From the NCBI GenBank assembly GCA_964388665.1, contig CAYMBJ010000039.1, positions 1 through 37,862 of the forward strand: DNA of 37,862 nt, read 5' to 3'. A program made the translations under genes and the position numbers. Numbering within the stretch: position 1 is the stretch's first letter; every line of letters begins with the position of its first letter. Under the pieces are notes generated by a model, which saw only the letters and a list, made by a program, of their open reading frames with translations, had not been told where the DNA came from and did no database searches. This document shows, one piece after another, positions 22,331 through 31,397 of this stretch. The DNA comes from CALCCV01 sp964388665. Lineage in GTDB: Bacteria; Bdellovibrionota; Bdellovibrionia; Bdellovibrionales; Bdellovibrionaceae.

Positions 22331-22432
22331 ATGCATCAGACACCAAAAGCACCAGGACATGCTCCTGTCGGCGGTGATAGGAATAGCCTGAGTGTCGAAG
22401 GTTTAGAGTTTAGGAACGGAACTGTAATTTAA
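22331..22432 (+). CDS. Possible 33-residue small protein
   Basis: An ATG frame of 33 codons beginning MHQTPKAPGHAPVGG and ending FRNGTVI. AGGAA lies 8 bases upstream. However, the predicted sigma-54 transcript would start at about this ATG, so that ribosome site would be outside it. Not recognised. It fills the long leader before the pfpI gene. It may be chance; low confidence. Confidence 0.25.
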   Translation: MHQTPKAPGHAPVGGDRNSLSVEGLEFRNGTVI

Positions 22433-22475
22433 GAGATGACGTTTTTTAGATAAATTTTATTTGAAAAGAGCTTGC

Positions 22476-23051
22476 ATGGAACAGAAGTTATTAGGAAAAA
22501 AAATTGCTGTGATTGCTACAGATGGCTTTGAGAAATCGGAACCGATGGAACCCAAAAGGGCCCTTGAACAAGCTGGTGCAAAAGTCGAAGTGATCTCGCT
22601 CAAGCGCGGCAAGATCCGATCGTGGAGTCATGATCAGTGGGACGCCTCCGGAATTGTGCACAAGACCATTGATGAGGTCACTCCTGGGCACTATGATGCG
22701 TTGCTGTTGCCTGGCGGAGTGATGAATGCAGACACTCTGCGGAGGGATCGCAAGGTGGTCGAGTTTGCCAAAGAGTTTATGCGATCCAACAAGCCGATTG
22801 CGGCGATCTGCCATGCGGCTTGGTTGTTGATCGAAACGGGCTGCCTCCAGGGTCGCAAATTGACATCTTGGCCATCTTTAAAAACTGATTTGGAAAATGC
22901 GGGTGCACTCTGGTTTGACGCCGAAGTCATCAACGATCACGGCCTTGTAACTAGTCGAATGCCAGGTGATTTGCCCGCATTTAATAGAAAGATGGTTGAA
23001 GAGTTTGCTGCGGGCCCCAGGCGAGCTGCACCTAACGAACGGTACACATGA
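22476..23051 (+). CDS. DJ-1/PfpI family protein
   Basis: A 191-residue protein of the DJ-1/PfpI superfamily, PfpI/YhbO-type. It has the N-terminal AVIATDGFEKSE (Glu near 19-22), LLLPGGVMNADTLR, the nucleophile elbow AAICHAAWLL with Cys112-His113, and the C-terminal NDHGLVTSRMPGDLPAF. Such proteins act as stress-protective glyoxalases/deglycases or proteases; which applies is unclear. ATG at 22476 is chosen over TTG at 22461; AAAAGAG lies just upstream. It probably belongs to a sigma-54-dependent transcript from 22305-22320. The FAD-Rieske gene follows 123 bp later on the same strand. Confidence 0.92.
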   Translation: MEQKLLGKKIAVIATDGFEKSEPMEPKRALEQAGAKVEVISLKRGKIRSWSHDQWDASGIVHKTIDEVTPGHYDALLLPGGVMNADTLRRDRKVVEFAKEFMRSNKPIAAICHAAWLLIETGCLQGRKLTSWPSLKTDLENAGALWFDAEVINDHGLVTSRMPGDLPAFNRKMVEEFAAGPRRAAPNERYT

Positions 23052-23174
23052 AATGTACTCGATTTCCCCAAAGTACTCTGTCAATGAGGCCAATTTACTC
23101 GTGGTGAGGTCGAATGGACTAACAGGCTCTTGAAAAAATCAGATACAGGCTCCTAATTGAAGGGAATGGTCACG

Positions 23175-24851
23175 ATGAAAGAAACAACTCAATCCATGTG
23201 GCTGGAAGAATCCATCCGACGTCCAGGAGACTTTGCACAAAGGTCATTAAAGCAGAATCTAGAATGTGATGTGTGCATTGTCGGAGCCGGAATCGCGGGA
23301 TTGACAACGGGATATCTATTGGCTCTCAAAGGCAGAAAGGTCTGTATCCTCGAGAGTCTTGGGTTTGCCGAAGGCCAAACAGCTCAATCGAGCGGTCATC
23401 TCACCGCAATTCTCGATATGCCCTACCTTCATTTGTCGCGCCTTCATGGACACAAAACCACACGAACGGTAGCAGAAGGCCAAACCTTTGCTATAAATAA
23501 AATTAAGGAAATTGTCGCTTTAGAAGACATAGAGTGCGATCTCAAAGAGGTACCGGGATATTTGTTTTCTCCACTTCGGTATCCTTACCCAGTTCGGGAT
23601 CAGGAAAGAGAACGGCATTTTCTAAAATCCGAACTTGAGGCGCTTCATGCAGCCGGTCTTGTCGACGCCACTCTGGTGAACAGCATTCCTCTAACAGAAA
23701 TTCCGACCGAGACTGCGATACTGATTCCCCAGCAAATGCAGTTGCACCCTCTAAAATATTTGCGCGGACTCGCAGAGCGGTTCTTGACCCTGGGCGGTGA
23801 ACTCTATTTTCACTCACCTGTGACAGAAATTCATGAGTCAGAAACCAATCTGGTTGTGACTCGCTCTGGTCAATGGGTAGAATCGAACTCCCTTGTTATA
23901 GCAACCAACACTCCGATCAATAACGTGCTGAGCGTTCACTCAAAACAAACTCCCTACAGAACCTATGTTATCGCATTTAGGGTTCCAAAGGACCACTTGC
24001 GGAGCGGACTTTACTGGGACACAGAAAAACCTTACCACTATTTACGTACTCAACCTTGGAATAATCATGATGATTTGCTCATTGTTGGCGGAGAAGATCA
24101 CAAGACTGGTCAGACACTCGATCCGCTCGTCAATTTTGAGCACTTAGCTGATTGGACAAAGCTCAGATTTCCATTTGCAATTGAACAGAGTCGTTGGTCA
24201 GGTCAGATAATGACCTCAATTGATGGACTCGCTTTTATGGGGCGAAGCCCCTCCGGACGTGACAATGTCTATGTCATCACGGGTCAGGCGGGAGCTGGTC
24301 TCACGCAGTCCACGATAGGAGCAGCAATCGTTACAGATCAAATCATTGGAATCAAAAATCCATGGGAAGAGCTCTACAGTCCTGGGCGTTTCAAATTGGG
24401 TGCTCTTGGAAGCTACATTAGCGAGAACGCCAATGTGATGGCTCAGTATGCCGACTGGCTGACATTTCAATCTCAAAGCATTGTCAAAGATCTCCCTATC
24501 GGAGAGGGCATTGTTGTCAATCACGGGTTAAAAAAGATTGCCGCCTATAGAAATGACCAGGGCGAGCTCGAAACCTATTCCGCCGCCTGCCCTCACCTCG
24601 GGGGAGTCATCCACTGGAACTCCGCCGAAAAGTCATGGGATTGTCCATGCCATGGTTCAAGATTCAGTTGCAACGGCACTGTAATAGAAGGTCCCGCTTG
24701 CGAAAACCTCACCGCAATTTCTGATCCAGAACAACTCGAACCCAGTGCACCGCAGGCACTGTCACCGTCTGCTGAAGACGCCACATCTATCGAAAGGTCA
24801 GAACAACCAACCCCAATCATGTTTTCTACAAATAAATTGTCACCGTCTTGA
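23175..24851 (+). CDS. FAD-dependent oxidoreductase with C-terminal Rieske domain
   Basis: A 558-residue fusion. Residues about 30-400 are a DAO/GlcD-type FAD oxidoreductase: VCIVGAGIAGLTTGYLLA (GxGxxG at 37-42) and ITGQAGAGLTQSTIGAAIV near the end. Residues about 430-520 are a Rieske [2Fe-2S] domain: C472-P-H474 and C490-PC-H493 in CPHLGG and CPCHGSRF. A Pro/Ser/Thr-rich tail follows (about 520-558). The family resembles glycine-oxidase-like or gamma-glutamylputrescine oxidase proteins carrying a Rieske cluster. The substrate is unknown. ATG at 23175 follows AAGGGA 9 bases upstream. The stop overlaps the convergent hybrid kinase gene by 12 bp. Confidence 0.92.
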   Translation: MKETTQSMWLEESIRRPGDFAQRSLKQNLECDVCIVGAGIAGLTTGYLLALKGRKVCILESLGFAEGQTAQSSGHLTAILDMPYLHLSRLHGHKTTRTVAEGQTFAINKIKEIVALEDIECDLKEVPGYLFSPLRYPYPVRDQERERHFLKSELEALHAAGLVDATLVNSIPLTEIPTETAILIPQQMQLHPLKYLRGLAERFLTLGGELYFHSPVTEIHESETNLVVTRSGQWVESNSLVIATNTPINNVLSVHSKQTPYRTYVIAFRVPKDHLRSGLYWDTEKPYHYLRTQPWNNHDDLLIVGGEDHKTGQTLDPLVNFEHLADWTKLRFPFAIEQSRWSGQIMTSIDGLAFMGRSPSGRDNVYVITGQAGAGLTQSTIGAAIVTDQIIGIKNPWEELYSPGRFKLGALGSYISENANVMAQYADWLTFQSQSIVKDLPIGEGIVVNHGLKKIAAYRNDQGELETYSAACPHLGGVIHWNSAEKSWDCPCHGSRFSCNGTVIEGPACENLTAISDPEQLEPSAPQALSPSAEDATSIERSEQPTPIMFSTNKLSPS

Positions 24852-26870
24852 AACCATGTGACGGGTGATCTCCGCCAACATCACCTTGGTGTCGATCGGC
24901 TTGGCGAGGTGACCGACAAATCCCGCAGCTTGGGTGCGCAATCTGTCTTCCAGCATAGCATGAGCTGTTAGAGCCACAATGGGAACTGAGTAGCCAGTCG
25001 AGCGCAGAGTCGCAAGCGTTTGGTAACCATCCATATTCGGCATTTGAATGTCCATGAGCACGATATCAAAGTCCATAGAGTTCGCCAAAGCAATGGCCTC
25101 ACTTCCACTCGACGCAGTGTTAACTTCCGCACCGTAGTTGCAGAGGATTCTTTTGACGAGGTAGCGATTTTCTGACGCATCATCGACTAAGAGCACGCGA
25201 CAATTTTTTAAAACTCCGAGCGCAGGGTCCGCGTCCTCATTTTGCAGGGAACTCCTTTCACTGTCTTCAGGGGGGGGGTTCTTTTTAACCTCAACTGCAG
25301 AAATAGAAATGCGAAATGTCGATCCCACTCGCGGATTCGAGTCCAACAATGTCACATCACCGCCAAGAGCCATCGCCAATTTTTGAGAAAGCGCCAAACC
25401 TAAACCGGTGCCGCCATACTGGCGCGCCATGGAGTTGTCCGCCTGCGAAAATGGCTTAAACAATCTCTGACTCTGAGCTTTCGACAAACCACAACCCGTG
25501 TCTTTAACATCAATATTTATCAAGTACTGGCGTCCACCACAGCGCTCAGCTCCACAGCTGATATGAACTCCACCACTGATCGTAAACTTGATCGCATTTC
25601 CAATAATATTAATTAGGATTTGCCGCAACCTTGTCGGATCCGAAAAAATTCGCTCTGGAGTTGACTCTGCAATTTTAAGTGTGAGTAAGATTCCTTTCTG
25701 TTTCGCATTCTCTTTAAAAAGTTGCTCCAACTCTTGCATTAGCTGATGAAAAGAGAATTCAATAGATTCAACCTCTAACTGTCCTGCTTCTACTTTTGCC
25801 AGATCCAAGATATCATCTATAATCTTTGTCAATGCATGGCCATTTCGATTGATGGTGTCAATAAACTGATCACGCTCCTGAGGAGCTAATTCCGTCTCTT
25901 TTAAAAGACCGCTGTAGCCAAGAATTGCTGCCAGAGGCGTGCGAATTTCGTGACTCATATTGGCTAGAAATGCACTCTTGCTCGCATTCGCCATTTCCGC
26001 TTGTTCTTTGGCGATCACAAGCTCTTCTGATATTTTTTTACTCTCATCAATATCCGTCGCCGTGCCCGTCCAATAAAGCACTTCGCCTTGCGAGTTTTGG
26101 GTGGGCATAGCTCGCCCTAAAAACCAACGATATCTACCGTGAATATCACGAATACGATACTCACGCCTGAACGGACTTCCGCCCTTCATGGATTCCAGCC
26201 AATCTTGTATCAGACCTTCCAGGTCGTCGGGATGAATCGACTGCGCCCAAGCTTCGGGATTGTGCTCATAATCCCAATGAACTCCGGTGTACTGCAGACA
26301 CCGATCATTGGCAAAATTAATGATCCCATTAACATCGGCTGTCCACATCATATCTGGAATTGCATTGGTCAGACTCTTGTATTTGTCCTGGCTCTCCTCC
26401 GCGCGCATTCTTGCTTTGACCTGCTCAGTGACATCGATGGCAACCAATACGATCTCTCGGTCATGCCCAGCACTTTCATTCAAAATTTGGCATTTAAAAT
26501 TCAGATACTTTTTTTCGGTCGTTCCGTCGTCATGACACACAACAATGCTCACTTCGATATCCTGGCAAGCATTGTCTTTGACTTGAACATTCGCAAAGAG
26601 CTGACTCAGATCGTAATATCTTATAGACTCCGATTCGCCGTTAACTGCGCCTTGAGCAAATTCTATGCAATGCCCAAACAGGTCAACAGCATATTCATTC
26701 ATAAATTTGAATTTTCGATCCGCCTCACCAAATACACATATGCCGACTGGTGCTTTCAGCATGAGCTCCAGACCCCATACTGGCGGGTGGTCTGCATCCA
26801 GTTGACTGACCTGAAGTTGAGCCATCCTGAGCATTTCAGTATTTGGATTTGGATTTGGATTCATTTCCAT
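24840..26870 (-). CDS. Soluble hybrid kinase PAS-PAS-HisKA-HATPase-REC
   Basis: A 676-residue cytosolic kinase. PAS domains at about 32-150 and 160-280; the second has the PAC-type ends WTADVNGIINFANDR and YWTGTATDIDESKK. HisKA has His307 (FLANMSHEIRTP). ATPase motifs NIIGNAIKF, DTGCGL and GGTGLGLAL (about 420-495). Receiver 556-670: LVDDASEN, Asp607 (VLMDIQMPNMDG) and AKPID. No Hpt domain. The N-terminus has an Asn-Pro run (4-10) from an ATTTGG microsatellite, and a G9 tract codes for Pro-Pro-Pro between the ATPase and receiver domains. ATG 26870 has AGGTGG upstream. The 294-bp divergent region to the MEDS kinase has no clear promoter by eye. Confidence 0.94.
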   Translation of the reverse strand: MEMNPNPNPNTEMLRMAQLQVSQLDADHPPVWGLELMLKAPVGICVFGEADRKFKFMNEYAVDLFGHCIEFAQGAVNGESESIRYYDLSQLFANVQVKDNACQDIEVSIVVCHDDGTTEKKYLNFKCQILNESAGHDREIVLVAIDVTEQVKARMRAEESQDKYKSLTNAIPDMMWTADVNGIINFANDRCLQYTGVHWDYEHNPEAWAQSIHPDDLEGLIQDWLESMKGGSPFRREYRIRDIHGRYRWFLGRAMPTQNSQGEVLYWTGTATDIDESKKISEELVIAKEQAEMANASKSAFLANMSHEIRTPLAAILGYSGLLKETELAPQERDQFIDTINRNGHALTKIIDDILDLAKVEAGQLEVESIEFSFHQLMQELEQLFKENAKQKGILLTLKIAESTPERIFSDPTRLRQILINIIGNAIKFTISGGVHISCGAERCGGRQYLINIDVKDTGCGLSKAQSQRLFKPFSQADNSMARQYGGTGLGLALSQKLAMALGGDVTLLDSNPRVGSTFRISISAVEVKKNPPPEDSERSSLQNEDADPALGVLKNCRVLLVDDASENRYLVKRILCNYGAEVNTASSGSEAIALANSMDFDIVLMDIQMPNMDGYQTLATLRSTGYSVPIVALTAHAMLEDRLRTQAAGFVGHLAKPIDTKVMLAEITRHMVSRR
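25270..25278. repeat. G9 homopolymer inside the hybrid kinase
   Basis: Nine consecutive Gs on the plus strand (Cs in the coding strand) code for three prolines between the HATPase and receiver domains. A one-base slip would frameshift after the ATPase domain and remove the receiver, leaving a kinase without its output domain. Slippage-prone G tracts of this length are known contingency loci in other bacteria. Confidence 0.8.
26841..26858. repeat. Hexanucleotide microsatellite (ATTTGG)3
   Basis: Three exact copies, with a fourth partial copy, on the plus strand near the kinase start; on the coding strand they encode repeated Asn-Pro. The unit is a multiple of three, so slippage changes length, not frame. 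Confidence 0.7.
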
Positions 26871-27164
26871 ACTGCGCCACCTATACTTTGGTGATTGAGT
26901 CCTTGAGAATTATCACTAAATTCCAACAGGTCAATGTTAATATAAGTTGAATTTACCTTGCACATTCAAATACGCACCATAGATCATATTCTGCATGGTT
27001 GAGTCACAGCAAAGGTCTGGAAAAATCTACAACAATCCTCCTGTTTACAATTTTTCAAGAAATCTCAACTCCCTTAGCGGCTCAATACTCAGATTTGGCC
27101 TATACCGACATGCGCCCTGCTTTTATCATAGAAAGTAACTCTTGATCACTATTTGGAGGCCATT

Positions 27165-29129
27165 GTGCATCACCGCCACGCAGAGACCAACAGCACTGCT
27201 GAGACCGAATTGAGCCTCCTCCCCGATTACAATCACTCGATACAATTTTATGACAGTGATGAATTCCTTTCACAAGTGCTTGGACGTTTCGTTCAAGAGG
27301 GATTAGACAACAACGACGGCATTGTTGTTATCGCGACATCAAAACATATAGAAGACCTCCGTACCATTTTAGAAGGTCGAGGTATTATCACTAAGTCCTA
27401 TCAAGCCATAGAGCAGCTAATTCTGTTGAATGCTGAAGAAACTTTAGATTTTTTAATCCAAGAAAACAGCATCAATTTGTCGTTCATGGACAATCTGATC
27501 TCTTCTCTTATGGAAAGAATGCTTAAGAATTTTTCAAATATTCGCATCTATGGCGAGATGGTGAATCTACTGATCGCCTCAGGACGAACATCCGACACGC
27601 TGATCTTAGAAGAAAGATGGACAGAATACATTCGCAGATGGCCCATAAAGGTCATGTGTGGATACGCTGTGAGCAATTTCAGTTCTGACAAAAAAAGTAC
27701 AAAAAGTAAAAGCAGCACATCTATTCGCGACAATCGCCTAAACAGATCTCCATTTAAAGTCTCTGAACGTCATTCTGGGCCTTCTATGGAAGAGGCACAT
27801 TTAAGGATAATTGCTGAACTTCAGCTCAAGACACTGTCTTTGCACAACGAAATCGAAGAGCGCAGCCGGGCGGAGAGCTATCTCACACAAAGTCGCGAAG
27901 AGTTGCGCCTCGCCAAGGAGGCAGCTGAACACGCCAATTTTGCAAAAACGCGGTTTCTGGCAAATATGTCTCATGAGATTCGCAGTCCACTCAATGCTAT
28001 CTTGGGCTTTACAGAACTGATGCGCGATCCAAATCTCAGCTCCGAAGATCGCAATCGCTACGCCAATGTTATCGACCGCAATGGTCTTCTGCTAGCAACC
28101 CTCATTAGTCATATCCTGGATATGTCTAAAGCAGAAGGTTCGGACATCGATATCGAATTTGCGCCCGTCGACATACTTAGTATAGTCAACGATGTGGTTT
28201 CACACTTTAAGATCGAAGCCGTGTCAAAAGGTCTGGCGGTGTCTATCGCAACACCACCACCTGACTTTCCAAATCCCATTTTCTCGGACCCTATCCGCAT
28301 TCATCAGATCGTTTCGAACTTAATTGGCAATGCAATCAAGTTCACTGAAGCGGGCAAAATCAACATTAGCTTTGTTCTTTCTCCATTGCCCTGTCACAAC
28401 TCACAAAAATCCGATGGCACTCAAATTGGTTTGCGAGTTTCAGATACTGGCATCGGCCTCTCCGAAAATCAGAGATCACGAATTTTTCAACGATTTGGGC
28501 AGCTTGACGCTTCGACCACACGTAAATATGGCGGCACAGGGCTCGGGCTAATTCTTTCAAAAAAACTTGCGCAGGCACTTGGCGGCGACTTGATTCTTGA
28601 ATACAGCGAACCCAATGCTGGCAGCCAGTTTCTGGCTTTCTTCAATGCCAACTGCGTACCGCACTTTGCGCATGAGGAGATTATTAATTTTGCAGAATCA
28701 AAGGAGACTCAAAATAGTAGACAGTACAATCTAAAGCCTCTCAACGGAGTCAGAGTACTTGTGGCTGAGGATGGTAAAGACAATCAACTTCTTATCGATC
28801 GCCTCCTGTGCATCGAGGGCGCAACGGTTGATATCGCAGACAATGGCCTTGAGGCCTTCAACAAGGCAACTAGAAACGATTACGATATAGTTCTCATGGA
28901 TATTATGATGCCTGTCTGCGATGGCTACGAAGCCTCGCGGCGATTGCGCAGTCAGGGTTTTAGTAAGCCAATCATTGCCCTCACTGCCCACGCCCAACGG
29001 GAAGATCGCCAGCGCTCCATTGATGCGGGTTGCGATGATCACCTCACTAAACCCATCAATCGCCAAACTCTCGTACAAGTCATTGCCAATGCCGTAGGAA
29101 AATCAAACAAGAACATACCGATGTGCTAG
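27165..29129 (+). CDS. MEDS-domain hybrid histidine kinase
   Basis: A 654-residue cytosolic kinase with an N-terminal MEDS (MEthanogen/methylotroph DcmR Sensory) domain, about 20-170: NHSIQFYDSDEFLSQVLGRF, GDGIVVIATSK-like sequence and ENSINLSF. A linker of Ser/Lys-rich sequence follows. HisKA has His270 (FLANMSHEIRSPL; Ser replaces the usual Thr). ATPase motifs NLIGNAIKF, DTGIGLS and GGTGLGLIL. The C-terminal receiver has VAEDGKDN, IVLMDIMMPVCDG and TKPIN. There is no Hpt domain. GTG at 27165 is used because GGAGG lies 5 bases upstream; TTG at 27153 is the alternative. It is divergent from the PAS hybrid kinase. Confidence 0.92.
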   Translation: MHHRHAETNSTAETELSLLPDYNHSIQFYDSDEFLSQVLGRFVQEGLDNNDGIVVIATSKHIEDLRTILEGRGIITKSYQAIEQLILLNAEETLDFLIQENSINLSFMDNLISSLMERMLKNFSNIRIYGEMVNLLIASGRTSDTLILEERWTEYIRRWPIKVMCGYAVSNFSSDKKSTKSKSSTSIRDNRLNRSPFKVSERHSGPSMEEAHLRIIAELQLKTLSLHNEIEERSRAESYLTQSREELRLAKEAAEHANFAKTRFLANMSHEIRSPLNAILGFTELMRDPNLSSEDRNRYANVIDRNGLLLATLISHILDMSKAEGSDIDIEFAPVDILSIVNDVVSHFKIEAVSKGLAVSIATPPPDFPNPIFSDPIRIHQIVSNLIGNAIKFTEAGKINISFVLSPLPCHNSQKSDGTQIGLRVSDTGIGLSENQRSRIFQRFGQLDASTTRKYGGTGLGLILSKKLAQALGGDLILEYSEPNAGSQFLAFFNANCVPHFAHEEIINFAESKETQNSRQYNLKPLNGVRVLVAEDGKDNQLLIDRLLCIEGATVDIADNGLEAFNKATRNDYDIVLMDIMMPVCDGYEASRRLRSQGFSKPIIALTAHAQREDRQRSIDAGCDDHLTKPINRQTLVQVIANAVGKSNKNIPMC

Positions 29130-29240
29130 CCTCAAGTTGAGATCGCGTTGAGGCCAATGGTCCAACCGCAGGTGTTCTATTGAACTTTTTTGAGTCATTT
29201 TCTTCTACCTTCTTGCCGTCTAATTGCATAAACTCCCACT

Positions 29241-31397
29241 GTGACTACAAATCCAATTTTTCAACGATCAGAAACCTGTTGGCGAGTCGACTTTGCTCGA
29301 CATGCTACGCCGCTTGTTGACTGTGCGAACTATTACGCTGCTGTTCATGCCGCCATCTGCAATGCCCGTAAAAGTATATTTATTGTCGGGTGGGAAATTG
29401 ATAGCGGCTTGCACCTACTGCGTGGACCAGCAGAGTCCGCCACAAAATATCCTTCGGCGTTGATAGATTTGCTTTCATGGAAAGCTCAGTCAGATGCAAT
29501 TATGCAGATCTATTTGTTAAGATGGGATTCCTCGCTCGCGTTCGTCACCGAGCGCGAATTCATGGCAGGTTACACCTGGACAGCAAACACTCCTGAGAAT
29601 GTTCATGTGTGCTTGGATGCAAGCGCACCCATCGCGGGAAGTCATCACCAAAAGATAATTCTCATTGACGACGAGTTGGCATTTTGTGGCGGAATGGACA
29701 TTGCCCGACAGCGCTGGGACACTCGGCAGCATTTAGAAATTAACGAACTACGAAATGATGCCAATGGACCTTACGGACCATACCATGATGTTCAAATCAT
29801 GGTGGATGGGCCTATCGTTCGTTCGTTCGGCGAACTGGTTCGTGAGCGCTGGTTTAGGGCTGCAGACTACGAGGCTCGTCCTTTTTCTCCCCCGTCAAAT
29901 CAACTGGCAACGACAGCACCAGAAGATCTCCAGAGCCCCATCGCCGCCTCTTGGCCGAGCGCCTTTCCGCCGCAGGTGTTTAATGTTGAATGCGCTATTG
30001 CTCGAACAATTCCTGCCAGTGACACAGGTGACGGCATTCATGAAGTGAGTCAAATGTACTTGAACCTGATTCGTCAGGCAAAACATTTCATTTATATTGA
30101 GAATCAATTTTTGACAGTGGATATGATCGCCAAAACCTTAAATATTCAATTGCGGGACCAACCCAACCTGCGTGTGCTCATTGCCAGCTCTCACAATCCA
30201 CAAGGAATTTTTGAGCGCGAAGGCATGTGGGCAGGTCGCATTGACTTTAAAGGTGAACTTGAAGAAGGGGTTGCTTCCGAGCGGGTGAAGATGGTTTGCT
30301 CAGGACTGAAATCTGAATTTGGAGACATCACTTACAAAAGAATACACTCCAAAGTTTTTGTCGTCGATAGCAGCTACGTGACAATCGCCTCTTCAAATCT
30401 CAACAATCGCTCGATGGTTCTTGATACAGAATGTGATATCACTTTGGCAGCCAATGGCGATGCCAAGATTGAGGCGTGGATGGCCAATTTTCGCAATGAC
30501 CTGATCGCAGAACATTCTGGATTATCTATAGAGAACATCGATCAACTGATAAGAAATCGCGAGAGTCTGGATAACTTCTTCGTCAATGACTCCACAAAAA
30601 ATCACAAGGGCTATCAGTTTTTTGAAATTGACGATACACTTTTCACCAACAAAAGCTTGCAGGCGCTGGCGCAACCCCTAGCCGATCCGAATGCTGTCGC
30701 CATCGTCAAAAATCCATCAAGGCAAACGCTCATTGGCTCCACCCTTCTTGCACTGACTGCCGTGGCAGGGCTCCTTATTCTGCGCTATCAATCCGATTGG
30801 TTCACCACTGAAAAAATCAGAACATTTATGGAAATGGCGCAAGCTTCGCCATTTGCACTACCTATGGTGTGCTTGATCTATTTGGTCTCAGGATTTGTAT
30901 TCTTTCCTGTGACTCTTCTGTCGCTAATTACAGCGGCCGTTTTTGGCGCCCTGATGGGGCCTGCACTCGCAATGTGTGGCTCCCTATTGAGTGCGGCAAT
31001 CATGTTTTGGCTTGGGCACTTTGCAGGCCTAAAGGGTCTCAGAAGTTTGTTTGGTAGTCGCGTCCGCGCCATCGATCAATATTTTGAACGCGCCGGAATC
31101 ATTGGCGTCGCCATAATTCGCTTGATTCCAATTGCTCCATTCACGCTAGTGAATCTAGCCGCAGGGATTTCGTCGGTTAGATTTTTCAGTTTTATCATCG
31201 GTACTTTTTTGGGATTTTTGCCTGGTCTGTTTGCCAAAGGAATTGTTGCCGACTCGTTAATGCAAATGTTTTTGAACCCTTCAGCCAAGGTTTCGTTTCA
31301 ATTGACGATCGGCATTTTTTTATGGTTGGTCTTTGCTGCGAACTCCTATTTTTTGGCACGAGCTTGGAAGCGCAGAAAGGCCCGCAATGAAGCTTAA
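29241..31397 (+). CDS. Phospholipase D-like protein fused to VTT membrane domain
   Basis: A 718-residue fusion. N-terminal half: two PLD/HKD motifs, H136-Q-K138-IILI-D143 and H369-S-K371-VFVV-D376, with GGMDIARQRWD and ASSNLNNRSM downstream, as in cardiolipin synthases and phospholipases D. Residues about 498-520 and 535-700 are membrane segments forming a VTT/DedA-type (SNARE-associated) domain with FFPVTLLSLITAAVFGALMG and RLIPIAPFTLVNLAAG. The combination suggests lipid headgroup chemistry coupled to lipid scrambling or flipping at the inner membrane. The start is GTG at 29241 with no clear ribosome site. The stop overlaps the EEP gene by 11 bp, so they are translationally coupled. Confidence 0.92.
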   Translation: MTTNPIFQRSETCWRVDFARHATPLVDCANYYAAVHAAICNARKSIFIVGWEIDSGLHLLRGPAESATKYPSALIDLLSWKAQSDAIMQIYLLRWDSSLAFVTEREFMAGYTWTANTPENVHVCLDASAPIAGSHHQKIILIDDELAFCGGMDIARQRWDTRQHLEINELRNDANGPYGPYHDVQIMVDGPIVRSFGELVRERWFRAADYEARPFSPPSNQLATTAPEDLQSPIAASWPSAFPPQVFNVECAIARTIPASDTGDGIHEVSQMYLNLIRQAKHFIYIENQFLTVDMIAKTLNIQLRDQPNLRVLIASSHNPQGIFEREGMWAGRIDFKGELEEGVASERVKMVCSGLKSEFGDITYKRIHSKVFVVDSSYVTIASSNLNNRSMVLDTECDITLAANGDAKIEAWMANFRNDLIAEHSGLSIENIDQLIRNRESLDNFFVNDSTKNHKGYQFFEIDDTLFTNKSLQALAQPLADPNAVAIVKNPSRQTLIGSTLLALTAVAGLLILRYQSDWFTTEKIRTFMEMAQASPFALPMVCLIYLVSGFVFFPVTLLSLITAAVFGALMGPALAMCGSLLSAAIMFWLGHFAGLKGLRSLFGSRVRAIDQYFERAGIIGVAIIRLIPIAPFTLVNLAAGISSVRFFSFIIGTFLGFLPGLFAKGIVADSLMQMFLNPSAKVSFQLTIGIFLWLVFAANSYFLARAWKRRKARNEA

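Noticed and set aside
27154..27169. GG-N10-GC pattern at the MEDS kinase start
   Set aside because: The GG is the ribosome site and the GC overlaps the start codon, so it cannot be its promoter.
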